Origin: Paragonimus westermani
Taxonomy: Eukaryota > Platyhelminthes > Trematoda > Plagiorchiida > Troglotrematidae
Length of the DNA: 64,000 bases
Direction of reading: 5' to 3'
NCBI GenBank assembly: GCA_008508345.1
Contig: QNGE01000895.1
Location: 147,704-211,703 of the forward strand
Positions 24,809-35,677 of this stretch are shown here, in pieces (the first letter of the stretch is position 1; every line of letters begins with the position of its first letter). A program made the translations under genes and the position numbers. Under the pieces are notes generated by a model, which saw nothing but the letters and a program-made list of their open reading frames with translations, ran no database searches and was not told where the DNA came from.

Positions 24809-26016
24809 GTAAATAATGTTATGCTCCTTGTGCTGGTTAAGATCTTCTCGCTGCGCCTCTCGTCTATTAATTTTAATTGACTAATTGAACTATCTTATTA
24901 ACCTACTGCTCTCAATCATGATTACTCCGTTAGTACTCTGCATGGTATTACATATACATAAGCTGCAAAAGATATCCTCTAGTTGTTTTATTTGTTTCTA
25001 TATGGCCTGACAAGAAGATTCTGTGGCCGGAGCTTTCGCGTCAGCCGTAGTGTTTGTTAAACCAGGTTGAATTTACATTTTTAGTTAAACCAGGTTGAAC
25101 TAACATTTTTGGTTGAGTAAGTTTCATTCGTCGTGTACTAGCTAGAGTACATCAAGAACTGTTTCAGTACACATCAAACAAGGGAGGCAATGTACGGTTA
25201 AGCATCGACAGTTGAACCCTTGCTCAGTTCTGGCGCTCTACGATCGCAAATGGGTAAACAGCATTATTTGTAAATTTCTACTAAACGGCAGCCGCAGATT
25301 TTGCCGCTAGAACAATTGCACACCTCACTGTCACCTGCAGAACAAGGGGCATATCTACACTCAAACCTGTGAGTTTCACTTTATTGCAAGTGATCCGTTT
25401 AAAAATGTCTACCGTTTAATTCTATACGGTGTTTGGACTTCAGAATTTTCCAGTAACACCTTCAAATTGAATACTTTTCAAATAACGCATCAGAAAATCA
25501 TTATGAATGAACTAACTGGCCGAGTGCATGTACCCTAAGAGCACCCAAGAATTTACGCATTAAACCAGGGGACAGTTGAATGGACGCCGATTATCCAAAT
25601 TGATAATTTGGTTGCATAACGCATCAACGGTTTTGAGTTACCACTCTAACAATGGTTAAATATTCACTGACATACAAACAGTTGTTTCACTTACGGTTTG
25701 ACACCTTTGTCTGTCATTGTTATAATTGTTATAAGTAAATCACATTTATTACAGACTCGATGTAGCTCTCTTCAGGTGGGTTTCCCAGTCTGTCTGTTAG
25801 CCGTGTTATAAGTGCAAAGTTTTACGTTTTACAGACTTACAAGCCATGATAATGGCTGTCGTGCAGTAGCAAAAAGTCATTATAACTTTTCAGCGTGAAG
25901 ACATTTAACGGATTGTAAATTTGAACAGGACGATCCAAAAGTGGCGATTAGTGGGTAGAAGAATTTCTTGTTGACACAGCAGCACAAAATGTGGAATATT
26001 GAATCGCTTATTGCAA
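24809..26016. other. Intron; no other gene seen
   Basis: Under the integrin-like model this is part of an intron of about 2.1 kb. Apart from a short tandem repeat at 25056-25111, I see no coding or RNA signal. Confidence 0.4.
25056..25111 (+). repeat. Short tandem duplication (2 x 28 bp)
   Basis: Two adjacent 28-base units begin GTTAAACCAGGTTGAA and end ACATTTTT plus one base. They differ at three positions. A partial third start (GGTTGAG) follows. Confidence 0.8.
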
Positions 26017-26450
26017 CTACATTTGTGTGGTTGATTGTATAGTCAGTCGGTGGATTCGTATAGGCCGCCTATTATAGGACAGGTCCAAGATCTTTTGCAA
26101 TTGGTACTGACCACACAGGGCTGGCTTCAGCCGACTGGTCGGTATGGCCACGGTTAACTGCAGGATTCTTGGATTAGAATGGTGCAGTGAAATTCTCAAT
26201 GCAGAGGTTGGGTCGACAAAGTAACCAATGGTCTTAAAATGTCTAACGATTTCCACATGGTTTGCTTGCATGTTTCTTCGCGACGCGGACATCTACATTC
26301 ATTCAGGCAAATATTCCTTTGTTTTAGATATTACGTATCTCCCGGTCCATCCTTTGTAATTTTCCTTTAAGTTTCACATAGGCTGGTAGAGCGGATAAAG
26401 TAGCACCGCCAATTTGAGCCTCTTTGATTGAGGCCATCAGTAGTTTTTGA
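26017..26450 (-). mobile_element. Decayed PLE fragment (linker plus GIY-YIG end)
   Basis: On the minus strand, 26017-26292 encodes VDPTSALRISLHHSNPR and then LKPALCGQYQLQKILDL. These correspond position by position to IDPSCAFGILLRHSNPR and LQPALCVQKQLF in the PLE at 37.9 kb. Upstream (26300-26450) another open stretch (ATLSALPAYVKLKGKLQRM) aligns with the linker region of that same element near 38.3 kb, including a shared GGCACCG / AGCACCG block at DNA level. Frames are broken between the two parts. Only the last part of the element is present, consistent with 5' truncation. It is not functional and lies in an intron of the plus-strand model. Confidence 0.7.
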
Positions 26451-26923
26451 ACATAGACCAATAGACGAAACGCGGTTGTGTTAGCATGTTCATTTTATCG
26501 TGCACACTTCTATTTATGTTTCTCGATGCATAGTTAAATTGTCCCTGGAAGGTAGTTGTATGTAACCCCTTTCTCTCACATGGGCAACCTGTTTGAACGG
26601 AGAATTTTGTCAACTATGATTAGCTTGCAGTATGGAATTAACTGCAGTTCGTCTAACTAAAATTGGTGCTATTACGGGAATGCTGGTGATATTGAGATAG
26701 TTTTCGTATCAGTACTCCGTGTGGATTAAGATCAAAATCACGCAGTGCTTTTCTACGAAGCTTTTGTATTCTTTTATTCATATTTGAACAGTGTTCATCC
26801 GTATTTCCATGGGCGTCCGGCACGAAAATAATTTCCTAAGGAATTAAAATAATGAATTATAAAGCATAACGCCTCCAGCTCCATCTGCATGCTTTTCTAC
26901 CTGATTAACGAAGTTTCCTGCAG

Positions 26924-27151
26924 ACGTTTAAGTCAAGGATGACACAAGGACTTGTCAGCCCAAGAACACTGTGGTCGTCACTCTGGCCTCATACCCAGAT
27001 GAATCCAGAAAAATATCGGTTCCGGCAACCGAGAAGGCTGACACTGTATATGAGTACTGGACAGCGGGCCCACCACTTATGTGCCAAAATAAACTGTACT
27101 TGGAACATAATCATGGTGATAACACTCATGGTTGTTGTATTCATTTTGGAG
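26924..27151 (+). CDS. Membrane-spanning exon of the integrin alpha-like gene
   Basis: A 76-codon exon lies between a strong acceptor (GTTTCCTGCAG) and donor GTACGA, phase 0 on both sides. Its end encodes CAKINCTWNIIMVITLMVVV and then FILE: a tryptophan followed by about 17 mostly apolar residues, the only good membrane helix I found in the plus-strand model. It accepts the exon ending at 24808 in frame. Downstream it can join 27185 (giving YGFFK and a stop) or 29135 (giving a basic stop-transfer segment, RPKRAKSVIKNR). A second frame through the exon is also open and could be read after a different acceptor, which is the main doubt. The juxtamembrane part is longer than usual for integrins. 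Confidence 0.5.
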
Positions 27152-27184
27152 GTACGACGAACAACATACTGCCAACTATTGCAG
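27152..27184 (+). other. Possible 33-base intron
   Basis: The sequence starts GTACGA and ends CTATTGCAG. Its length is a multiple of three and it has no in-frame stop, so removing or retaining it leaves the frame open into the GFFK codons. Tiny introns of about this size are known in flatworm genes. Whether it is spliced cannot be told from sequence alone. Confidence 0.4.
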
Positions 27185-27202
27185 TATGGTTTCTTTAAAT
27201 AA
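27185..27202 (+). CDS. Possible short terminal exon encoding YGFFK-stop
   Basis: Directly after CTATTGCAG the frame reads TAT GGT TTC TTT AAA TAA, that is Y-G-F-F-K-stop. GFFKR is the conserved membrane-proximal motif of integrin alpha tails, where it binds the beta chain and talin-associated partners. Here it falls right after the only membrane helix, in frame with or without the 33-base intron. The arginine is replaced by a stop, so the tail would be only five residues. The stop overlaps AATAAA. It may be a genuine short isoform, a lost splice donor, or coincidence. The exon set 29135-35984 offers an alternative long tail. Confidence 0.4.
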   Translation, partial: YGFFK

Positions 27203-27203
27203 A
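27198..27203 (+). promoter_or_regulatory. Candidate poly(A) signal AATAAA
   Basis: AATAAA overlaps the TAA stop of the GFFK reading. It would serve the short-tail transcript. A single hexamer can occur by chance in AT-rich DNA. Confidence 0.35.
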
Positions 27204-29134
27204 GACCATCGGGAAACCTGATCGAAATGATTGACTGTGCATAGAAAGTAGTGAAAACATTTTGAGTAATTCAAGTTATTGTGATAGACAAACGCATGTA
27301 GTTTACACGTAGATTTAAAATTTGTCGGATTAGACTGTCATGTGAATCGTAGCATGGGTATTGTGATAGATTTTCCAAAATGATCGATTGAAATGGAGGA
27401 AAAAACGGAAGAGAGTAAATATGGAACCAAAACTTGCTTTTCAACTGTAAACCGTCTGTTTTAGGTGATGCGTATCGATTTTGCTGATTGCTTCATTCGC
27501 TCAGTGTACATTAAAATCCCACGTCGAAGTAGTGATTTGTGCTTTCTACCAGTCGGATGTGTTCGTAATCCTTTGTTGGTTTTGACCAAAGTGATCTAAT
27601 TCACACTCTCGAATATGATGTGATGACCGGTGTACAGTCTGCAGTTATGTTCAGCAGCATTTCATGAATTAAATTGATTGCAAATATAACTGTGAGAGTT
27701 TAATTGGCTATGTTGTCGCACTCACTCACATTTGCCTTGCTAGTCATGCAGGAGGTTCGGTTACGGTAATTCAACTACACGAAAGAAACCGCAGGCTACT
27801 GATGAGTACCTATGTGCATTAAGATGTTTCTCAGAGCGGCCACCTGACAACTTTAGTAAGGTAATGTATAAACATACGTCATGCGCTCAAAATAATTAGT
27901 CACTGAAACATCTCACGATTTCCGCCGCGTGTTTAATGACCGAAGGTTATCTATAATGAGACATTTACTTGTAAACTTGCTTAATCAGAGGCACAGATAA
28001 ATAAGTAATCACACGTTGTAAAGTTCCAGGGAATGTGAAACACTCTGGCTAGATTTTTACCATCTTTGTCAACTTGTGCCGGGAAACACACTAACGTTAT
28101 CTTTCAGAATAGTGCCGTATGGCGAAGTGACTGCAATAAGTTCACCTCTTCTCTTTCGTCGCACGTGGACTGCTACGAGTAGCCTACTATGAATGCTTAG
28201 TAATCACCTGAAATGTGTACATAAACTTCAACAATCACCCCCTGGGTTCTGAGTAACTTCCCGCCTGAATAACAGAAAATATTTCTTAGTTTTGTGAACA
28301 GCAGTCACATGAAAAATGTTCAGTCAAGAAGAGAAAAACATTTTAACTTTCAGGAATCTGTATAAGGTAATTTGCAACCAATAGCGTTCTGCATGTGTAA
28401 ACAATATATGACAATTTGAACCAAGTGAGGACAAATTATTGATCCTCCCCCCCCGAAAAGAGTTTGTTCTTGTAATGTAAACAACCTTAGTGGTACAGGT
28501 AACAATTCATTTTGCAAAGGTTTTCTGCCTGGACGGCGAATGGATGTAGCTAGAAGGTAATCGACTGCGAAAAGCGAGAAAAATGAACAGCTGAAATGAG
28601 TATCCAGTATAACCGCTTAGTGTTTAGCAAGACAACTGTAAATGTGAAAATTGAGCAGTTGGGAATAGGTCCGGGAGAGTCTGGAGAAACAACTGGTGTA
28701 GTCAGTGTTACAATAAAACCTGGATTAATTTGAATATCTTCATTTGCTTTACACAGAATTAAACCTCAAATCTGTATTTAATACTCGATATCAGCCAAAG
28801 TTTCAGTCGTAATTTTTCAGAGCCTTGAATGCGCGCTCAAATCAGAATTAGAAAATGCCTTGTAGATTTGTTTGCGAATTTCCTGTCGTTTGGTGTCACA
28901 ATCTCTGGTATTACCCCAGACATTGTACAGTGTGTTTAACATATGTGTAATGAACCGACTATTTGTCGTGACCAGACATCTGTTGTGCCGTGCAAACAGC
29001 TTTTAGTGCTAATGTCGTACCTTAAGCATGTTATTAAAATTTGCTTTATACAGTTACTTGGCAAAAATAAAACGAAACCCCTAAATTGATGCTCTATAGT
29101 AACCATGGATCACTAATGTGCTTTTTTGCTTCAG
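27204..29134. other. Intron or intergenic; nothing recognised
   Basis: AT-rich sequence with frequent stops. A C run at about 28447-28454 is the only simple-sequence feature. No repeat family or RNA gene was seen. Confidence 0.4.
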
Positions 29135-29234
29135 CTAGAAAGGCCCAAAAGAGCCAAATCAGTTATCAAGAATAGATTAATGTTTGGCCTAATGCCTGTT
29201 GTTGGATATGACTCATGGGTTAATAAGTTCAACA
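29135..29234 (+). CDS. Cytoplasmic-tail exon of the integrin-like gene
   Basis: The exon follows a strong acceptor (GTGCTTTTTTGCTTCAG) in phase 0, matching the donor at 27151. It starts LERPKRAKSVIKNR, a basic stop-transfer segment expected just inside the membrane, and continues MFGLMPVVGYDSWVNKFN. A good donor (A followed by GTAAGC) ends it in phase 1, which fits the exon at 35678. If that donor is not used, the frame continues to a stop at 29333-29335 and the exon is terminal. A second acceptor eight bases further on (CTAGAAAG) is also possible. The sequence has no GFFKR, so either this isoform lacks it or the joining exon was missed. Confidence 0.5.
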
Positions 29235-30617
29235 GTAAGCTGGAAGCAGACCATCACTTTCAAGTCATGGGCGATGTAGACCTAGAAAGACTGCCACTAC
29301 GTTTATCACCTCAGAAGCAAACTGCAATAGCATAGGAATCGCTGTGGTTTGTTCATTAATGCATCGGCTATTTTCTCGTTTTGTGGAGAGACGTCGCCTA
29401 CTGATTACTCCTAAAAACCCTGCAGTTATTTTTCAAAACGAAGAGTATTTCTCCACATGCAACTGCACCTCCCGTGGACTGAAATGTAACTCTTAAGTGG
29501 GGGTACTTCTTGGCAGAGAAGATAGTGTGTCGTCTCCATACATATTGATTAGTGTGACAACTGCACAGTCAGTTGGAGAACAGCGCTTAAAAAAAGCAGA
29601 CCGAGTTTGCGTTCACAATCACTGACCTGGTCTTAATGAGATTGCTTCCGCTAATACGAGCATTGCGAACACAGCCGAAAGGCACGCTACTGGACGATTC
29701 AAACATGCTAAGGTGAACAACTCACACATTTGCTCTGATTCCGTGAAAAAGCAAGAAACTAATCTACGTTGTACCGTTTGGCACTTGTTGCTATGGGGCA
29801 AGTTGACCACACGCGAACTAATAAAAAGCTTCTGTGCGCAAATTTAGGCAGAAGCGAAATAGTGGTTTTCCGCACCTGAGACAGCTGGTTTTCTAAGTGT
29901 GATGGTCAACTGAAGAACTGTTCAATGTAGGTCTCAAATAGAGAATACCATTCACATGCGTTTCTGCTTTCCAGTGGGACGGCTTCCAAACCAATTCGAT
30001 CGCATCTCATAATACATAATTCTGGATGCATATACTACAAGAAAGCATCAACGTCTTCTGCTTACGTCAGCAACAACGTCACAGGCCAATTAGAACACAG
30101 TAAATGTGAAAACAGTAATCAGGGCACGTAGTAAAAACGGCCAACGGAGGTTGTCGATGGCGTGTTTTCCTTCGGTTACGCAATCAATGTTTTAATTCGT
30201 AGGCTTGATTAACCTTTCTTCTGATTCAACCTAGTCACTGACTTCGTATTTATGGTGTTGTAATTGGCCGGACTATCGAACACAGGAAACAAGTCTTGTT
30301 CGCCATTTTGTCGTTCGATTGACTTTAATGAGTGCGTTCAATCGGACCAAACAATCCCGGGAAACCCTGATTAATTTATCGGATTTCGGAGAGAAGTATT
30401 CATGAATTAAAAGCGCTGTTGGGTAGGTGTTACATTACATTCCTTAGTAAGGTTCAGTTAGTTTTTCTGCCAGCTGAAGCAATATGTGAAAAGTACTCGG
30501 AAAAGGAGTTACTTAGTAAGGTGATTCACTTTTAAGCCATGGTGCACACATTCTACTTTGGGAGTGGAAAAAACTGTTGTGCCTTTTCTTCATTATTCGA
30601 GTTTTAAGGTGAGAGCC
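29235..30617. other. Intron or intergenic; nothing recognised
   Basis: The 29135 frame stays open to 29335. Beyond that I see only a minus-strand open frame (29619-29810) without splice context. No repeats were recognised. Confidence 0.4.
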
Positions 30618-30775
30618 GACTGTAAAGTGTCAGGGCATCTGCTAGATTCTAACCAGCTACAGAAACAACACACCTGAATGCGGTAAGCACTCTACCAGCT
30701 GAGTTACGAAATCACGCGAAGGGCTCAGAAATTTCACAGTTGGGCTGTGTTACCCACCCGTCTCTTATGGAATCT
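30618..30775 (-). mobile_element. tRNA-derived SINE, copy 1
   Basis: Minus orientation. The complement of 30694-30705 is TAACTCAGCTGG (pol III A box, consensus TRGCNNAGYNGG), and the complement of 30645-30654 is GGTTAGAATC (a degenerate B box). The spacing of about 40 bases fits a tRNA-like head. Similarity to 48971-49130 extends over the whole head and about 60 bases beyond it, including shared TTTCACA, TGTTAC and CACCCGT blocks. The anticodon arm does not fold as a functional tRNA. It would lie in the long intron of the integrin-like gene. Confidence 0.75.
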
Positions 30776-32199
30776 ACCAAGTGATCAACCAAATGCTATA
30801 AAGTCAATTATTGCTTCGACTTGGACGGTGACGAAATATATGCATTGCACAGCAGAATAGCTTAATCTTGATTTGTTCACAAATTCCTCACGAAAATAAA
30901 AAGTGATAGAAACACTAAAATGAGTATAATGTTCAAATGCTTTTTTGGGTTACTGTAAAATGCGCACAAAATTCAATCTGCTGCTGAAGACCGCTAGATA
31001 AACCCGGGAGAATCTACAATCCCGTGGTTCACTTACTGAAACGTTAAGTTATTCATGTTGTAGATAAATCGTTCAAAATTACGCAAACAGATTGTTGCTT
31101 GGACAAATAAATGGTTTATGTTACCGAGGTGATATCACACTGGTTGACAACTCTAGGATAGTTAGTTCGCTAACCTGCGCACTGTGAGGAAAGTCAGCTG
31201 CAATGGTTAATATCGCACTGGTGTTCGGAGTTATAGTTAATATTCGTTCAAGCCAAATACGCGTGTCTCAAACTGATAGTGAAACAGAATGCATAAACGT
31301 GAAATTTTTGTATATATAGTTTTGTCTTTATGATTATTTGGATGTTACTTGTTGTTTGTATGACACTTCAGCAGTGCCTAATAGTGAGTAGAAAAAGCAA
31401 CGATCAACAAGGCTGTCTTATGAAGGCTTGACAAGTGTTCAAATCCCGACCGCTTCAGACAAGCTGAGTTAAGAGAAGTGAAACCGAAGCCTGTTGCGTT
31501 TGTCCAGAAAAGGCTGGTTGAAAAATCTTAGACTGCGGCGTTCACGCTTATCGTGCACTTTGTTCAGTTCATATCAGACAAAATCCTCTACTGTTTACCT
31601 CAACAAAGTAATTGATTAGTTCATTCGAGATTTTCTATCGTACGATGCACTGCGCCCGTCATTGTGTGCAGTTTTTCATGCATGGTAGAAAGAGGTTTGT
31701 TTTCAAAGGTGAGATCCACGCAGTTTATCTAACAACATATATCCCGGCTTATATTAGGTGCATAGTGCAGTAGTGTCAGCCATGCACGATACGACGATAT
31801 TCTGTGACAACACTGAGGAATTCTCATATATCATGTCGGATTGTCATGTGCGTTGAACACAGCTTATCTGTCAGTGGGAAGGTTCGAAACAGAAATTTAT
31901 TAACAAAAGCAAGCATCTTGTGTACAAATTCGGAAAGATCATCAAGTCGGATGAAATTTGCGATTGGAAAACTTTGATATGACTGTTTCCAGGCAGAAAG
32001 ATAAATTGGGCTAGCTAGGGGGAGGGGCGTTGCGGTAACTCACAATGGATGGTAGGTGCTCATTTACATTTCAAAGGTGGTTACACAACATTCTCCTCGC
32101 ACGGTTGTGCCTTGTGCCAGATTAACATGTTTGGTGAGAAAGGTGCCCGCGAAAACTCCCCGATACGGATTAATTGTATTCTTGCAAGTTAAAGTTTGA
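30776..32199. other. Intron or intergenic; nothing recognised
   Basis: No coding frame of interest. A B-box-like GTTCAAATCCC occurs at about 31438 on the plus strand, but no A box precedes it at the right distance. Confidence 0.4.
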
Positions 32200-32236
32200 C
32201 GAACAAGCTCGTTTTCAGTTATCCATCATCAGACTA
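32197..32236 (-). ncRNA. Hammerhead-like core at the left PLE terminus (tentative)
   Basis: The minus strand reads CTGATGA, a 9-base possible helix II (TGGATAACT), GAAA, then ACGAGCTTGTTCG and TC. GAA plus a TC at the end would give the conserved A15.1-U16.1 pair and C17. However, an extra A sits after GAAA, and the helix I partners (TTTAGT and AAACTT) pair poorly. Penelope-like elements are known to carry hammerhead motifs at such positions. This copy also ends within two bases of the predicted cleavage site. It is tentative. Confidence 0.3.
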
Positions 32237-32653
32237 AATACATCACATCCATATCATATGTAGACAGAATCCTCCACCTCACCGCTCTCGAGTGAATGGT
32301 CTCAACTAAGTAGATTGGGCGAAACGCGTCGGCTACGTTGACAGCGTGAATTGAATATACCAAGTGTGATAGAGTGGCGCTGCTGACAGATTTCTTTATT
32401 CCACCGTTGAGCCGAGCTGGGTGGTGTTTCCGGACCCTTTCCAATAAGCGTCTAGTAGTGCAGCCAACATAATTGGTTCCACAGGAACAAGAAAATGAGT
32501 ACATGCAAAACGAGGTCCCAGAACTAAGCACTTCATTTTTAGGCATGGACACAAAACCGGATTGAACGTAAAGTGGGCACATAATTTGGGACGTAAAATG
32601 TTATGCTAACTGCATTTATGAGCCCACACGTAGTAGCTTTGGCTCGAGTATTG
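32200..32653 (-). mobile_element. Inverted partial PLE copy (left arm)
   Basis: This is the reverse complement of 33100-33768, except that about 213 bases present there (about 33495-33708) are missing here. It encodes on the minus strand the GIY-YIG endonuclease part: CSCGTNYVGCTTRRLLERVR, then KHHPA. It is nearly identical to the right arm over shared parts, with only a few substitutions seen, so the duplication is recent relative to other PLEs here. The arm stops at GAGTATTG on the inner side and at CTTGTTCG, its 3' terminus, on the outer side. Inverted flanking copies of this kind are known for Penelope-type elements. Confidence 0.85.
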
Positions 32654-33790
32654 ACATAAACGTTTGTTTACTCTATAATAACGTGGATCCAACTGACATC
32701 TTGGTTAAATTCAGTTCCGCACACCAAAATTTACCACTTTCGTTCGGGGCCGAAATGAATAGTCAATTAATCTTTTTGGGTGTACGTTTACGTCACCGCG
32801 CTGATGGGTCACTTCAGCGTGCGACACAAGGAAAGGATACTTGGAACGGTCAGTACATTTGCTTCAATATTTTCGTACCACTCGCTTCAAAAAGAAACTT
32901 AATTTACTATTCGACGAGCATAGGCTCAATAATTTGCACAGAGGACACACTTACTGAAGAATTAGCATTGATACGCAAAATATTTATGTACGGTGGCTAC
33001 TCGGAAAGGATCATACACAGGGTCATGCAACAGCGGAGTGAAAGAGACTAGCTGCACCTAGTAGAAAAGAAAGCTGCACATCGGATTACTAGTCAGGGGC
33101 AATACTCAAGCCAAAGCTACTACGTGTGGGCTCATAAATGCAGTTAGCATAACATTTTACGTCCCAAATTATGTGCCCACTTTACGTTCAATCCGGTTTT
33201 GTGTCCATGCCTAAAAATGAAGTGCTTAGTTCTGGGACCTCGTTTTGCATGTACTCATTTTCTTGTTCCTGTGGAACCAATTATGTTGGCTGCCCTACTA
33301 GACGCTTATTGGAAAGGGTCCGGAAACACCACCCAGCTCGGCTCAACGGTGGAATAAAGAAATCTGTCAGCAGCGCCACTCTATCACACTTGGTATATTC
33401 AATTCACGCTGTCAACGTAGCCGACGCGTTTCGCCCAATCTACTTAGTTGAGACCATTCACTCGAGAGCGGTGAGGTGGAGGATTTTGTCTACAACAGAA
33501 GCTATGGGGATTCGTATGTGTAACCCGCCCGTGTGCACTCAGGAACTTTATGTTCATGCTTTGGATCTGCCTTGGCCAACTCCCCACCCCGTTAGCCTGT
33601 CATGACCCATTGTTCAAGCGGGTACTTGATAGTAGTGTGACATTGAACTGATTGACCCTACTAACCGCCCGTTCCCCTTTTACTCCCCTAACGATTCTCC
33701 TGTAAAATATGTGATATGGATGTGATGTATTTAGTCTGATGATGGATAACAGAAAACGAGCTTGTTCGCTACACATTATTTTTCATAACT
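32654..33790 (+). mobile_element. PLE: reverse transcriptase end plus GIY-YIG endonuclease
   Basis: The plus strand 32683-33051 encodes the C-terminal part of a PLE reverse transcriptase: LIFLGVRLRHRADGSL, then DTWNGQYICFN, then ICTEDTLTEELALIRKI. These match the family pattern LPFLDVxLxRxxDGSL / PTWTGxYLxFxS / TxxTLxEELxxL. After a stop and frame change, 33171-33605 encodes the GIY-YIG domain (CSCGTNYVGCPTRRLLERVR and KHHPA) and the characteristic tail MGIRMCNPPVCTQEL ending LPWPTP. The N-terminal half of the reverse transcriptase is absent, so the copy is 5'-truncated and non-autonomous. The 3' non-coding part runs to about 33768-33790. Bases 33100-33768 are duplicated in reverse at 32200-32653. 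The element sits in the 29235-35677 intron of the plus-strand model. Confidence 0.88.
33731..33772 (+). ncRNA. Hammerhead-like core at the right PLE terminus (tentative)
   Basis: CTGATGA at 33736-33742 is followed by a 9-base hairpin candidate and GAAAACGAGCTTGTTCGCT. Compared with the left-arm copy, the TC at the predicted cleavage site reads CT here, which would disrupt the A15.1-U16.1 pair. A diverged third version lies at 46421-46485. The extra A after GAAA and the poor helix I keep confidence low. Confidence 0.28.
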
Positions 33791-35677
33791 ACGCTTGTAA
33801 TTTTCGCGAGCTAATTTTACTGTCTGTTGATTTCAATTTCTGCCCTGAATTCCCATCAATTTTGAGGGTTAACACTGAAGACGGCAAACGCAGAAATGCT
33901 AAGTTTATCGTTCGAATTAGGGCATTTATTTGAGTGGCCTTGTTTGGCAGGCGCTTGTTCAACATCCCATTGTACACAAGCTGGTCGAAATAAAGAAAAG
34001 TTTCTGCAGCCACGCATGTGATGTACCGATCGTTTTAGAGTGTGACGAAGCAGGCAGTGTGGTGCGTAGTATACGGCGTATCAAGTCATACTGAGTTTGT
34101 TTCTCTGTTCTCAGCAGTCGATGTCGCTGAATTGTTGCAAAGGAAATGTTGTGTAACGGCAAGGATAAAAGATCTTGTGAAGTCAACTTAGGTGTAATAG
34201 GCTAATTCACCCTTATGTAGCTGCAGCCAGGTAAATGCAGTTGACTGTTTTGTAAACTCGGTGGTTGAGGTTTCTTACTTTTGTATGATCCACGCGAAGC
34301 AAGTGATGCTAACCGGATTATTCGAGTTGATCATGAGCTCGTGTACCAGTCGATACAATAGCCATTTGCTCCAGTTTTGTAGTGTGACGGTTGTTGTTGC
34401 GTTTGCAACACTATGAGTAGGATTCCCTGCCTTTTGAAGGTATACGTGGGTATTAATAGTCACACCTCATCTGATTCAAGTTACTCATCTGTACTCAAAG
34501 CGTTGCATCCTTCACTTTAGAGGTATCTCCATGTTAACATCTGAAAGTAAAACAATTTCTGTTTTGCCTTATTTGAGGGCAATTATGACTACAAATAACA
34601 CTTTGTTTAACGAGCTAGTAACGGCTGGTAAACGGTTATCATATTTCAGTGAAATAAAATATGTACAATCCGCTGAATGATATTTATACTGTTTGTGGAA
34701 TCTGACCACAATAACTGAACGTTACTTTGGTACTATTGACAATGAAAAGAACGGTATGGTGACAAGGGATTTCAACCCGTCATTATGAGACTCGGCGTAC
34801 GTAAGTTTATAACTCGCGCGAACCAAATGCCGCGGGAAACTTGCACGTTTTCTCAGTGCACTGACTACCTTGTTTACGGTTTCTTTTTGCAAATTTCTGG
34901 ATATCGAAGTGGCCGCATAATACCTAAGCAGTTATCGGTTTTATTACACTTGACGTGTCCCGCAGTGTCGTTATAAAATTTTACTTGGATTCTACCTTGC
35001 TTATCCTATATTTATTCTCTCCATTTTGCGCGCCACCACACCTTTGCTGCTAATCCCTAACCGTATGTTCTTATACATAGCTTCCACCTGATACCAATTC
35101 AGCTATTTTTCCGACCATCCCGTTTGTTTTGAGCCCACCTTAAATGTCTCGTTTCGTTCTGACCGAATCAAACGGCATACGTCTGCCTACAAATATGAAT
35201 CATCATGTGTCCTCTATTAGTAATTTATTGGTGATGCTTCGGTTTGTTTATGATGCCGGCATTTGCCCAATGAAACTCCACTGCAATTTCATCAGTCCGT
35301 CGATGTCTTTTTCTGCCCAGTTTTAAGTAGACCTTGAGTGGTAAGTTGGTTCGATCAGTAGATACAGTTTTGTTAGGATGATGGCGAATTAGTTAAAACA
35401 TTCTTTCGAAATTGTTTTTTTCTGTAACTTTCTGAGATCGGTGGTTGAAGAACACAAGCATGGAGGACTTCCTGGTAGCGAAATCGTTATCTGGGTTTTA
35501 GAGTGACTACTTCTGGAGGACAGCAAAAACAGCACCGTTATTACTACTTTCAGTAGACAAAATAGTTTCGGAAAAAGGGTTCTGATAGGAGTGGGTATAA
35601 AGGTACTCGTTCAAGCGTTACTTGTCAAACTGGACAAACATGATCAGTTCACATGAGAGAACTCTTGCGTTTAACAG
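33791..35677. other. Intron or intergenic; nothing recognised
   Basis: Open frames at 33739-34186 overlap on both strands without motifs. No further repeats were recognised. Confidence 0.35.

Noticed and set aside
26971..27151. Alternative frame of the membrane exon (TLASYPDESRKISVP...)
   Set aside because: It needs a weaker acceptor (TTTAAG) because of an in-frame TAA. The chosen frame joins its neighbours in phase 0 and gives a membrane helix followed by GFFK. The alternative is not excluded by sequence alone.
31425..31455. Third SINE copy from the GTTCAAATCCC box
   Set aside because: No A box at the correct distance upstream and no similarity to the other SINE bodies.
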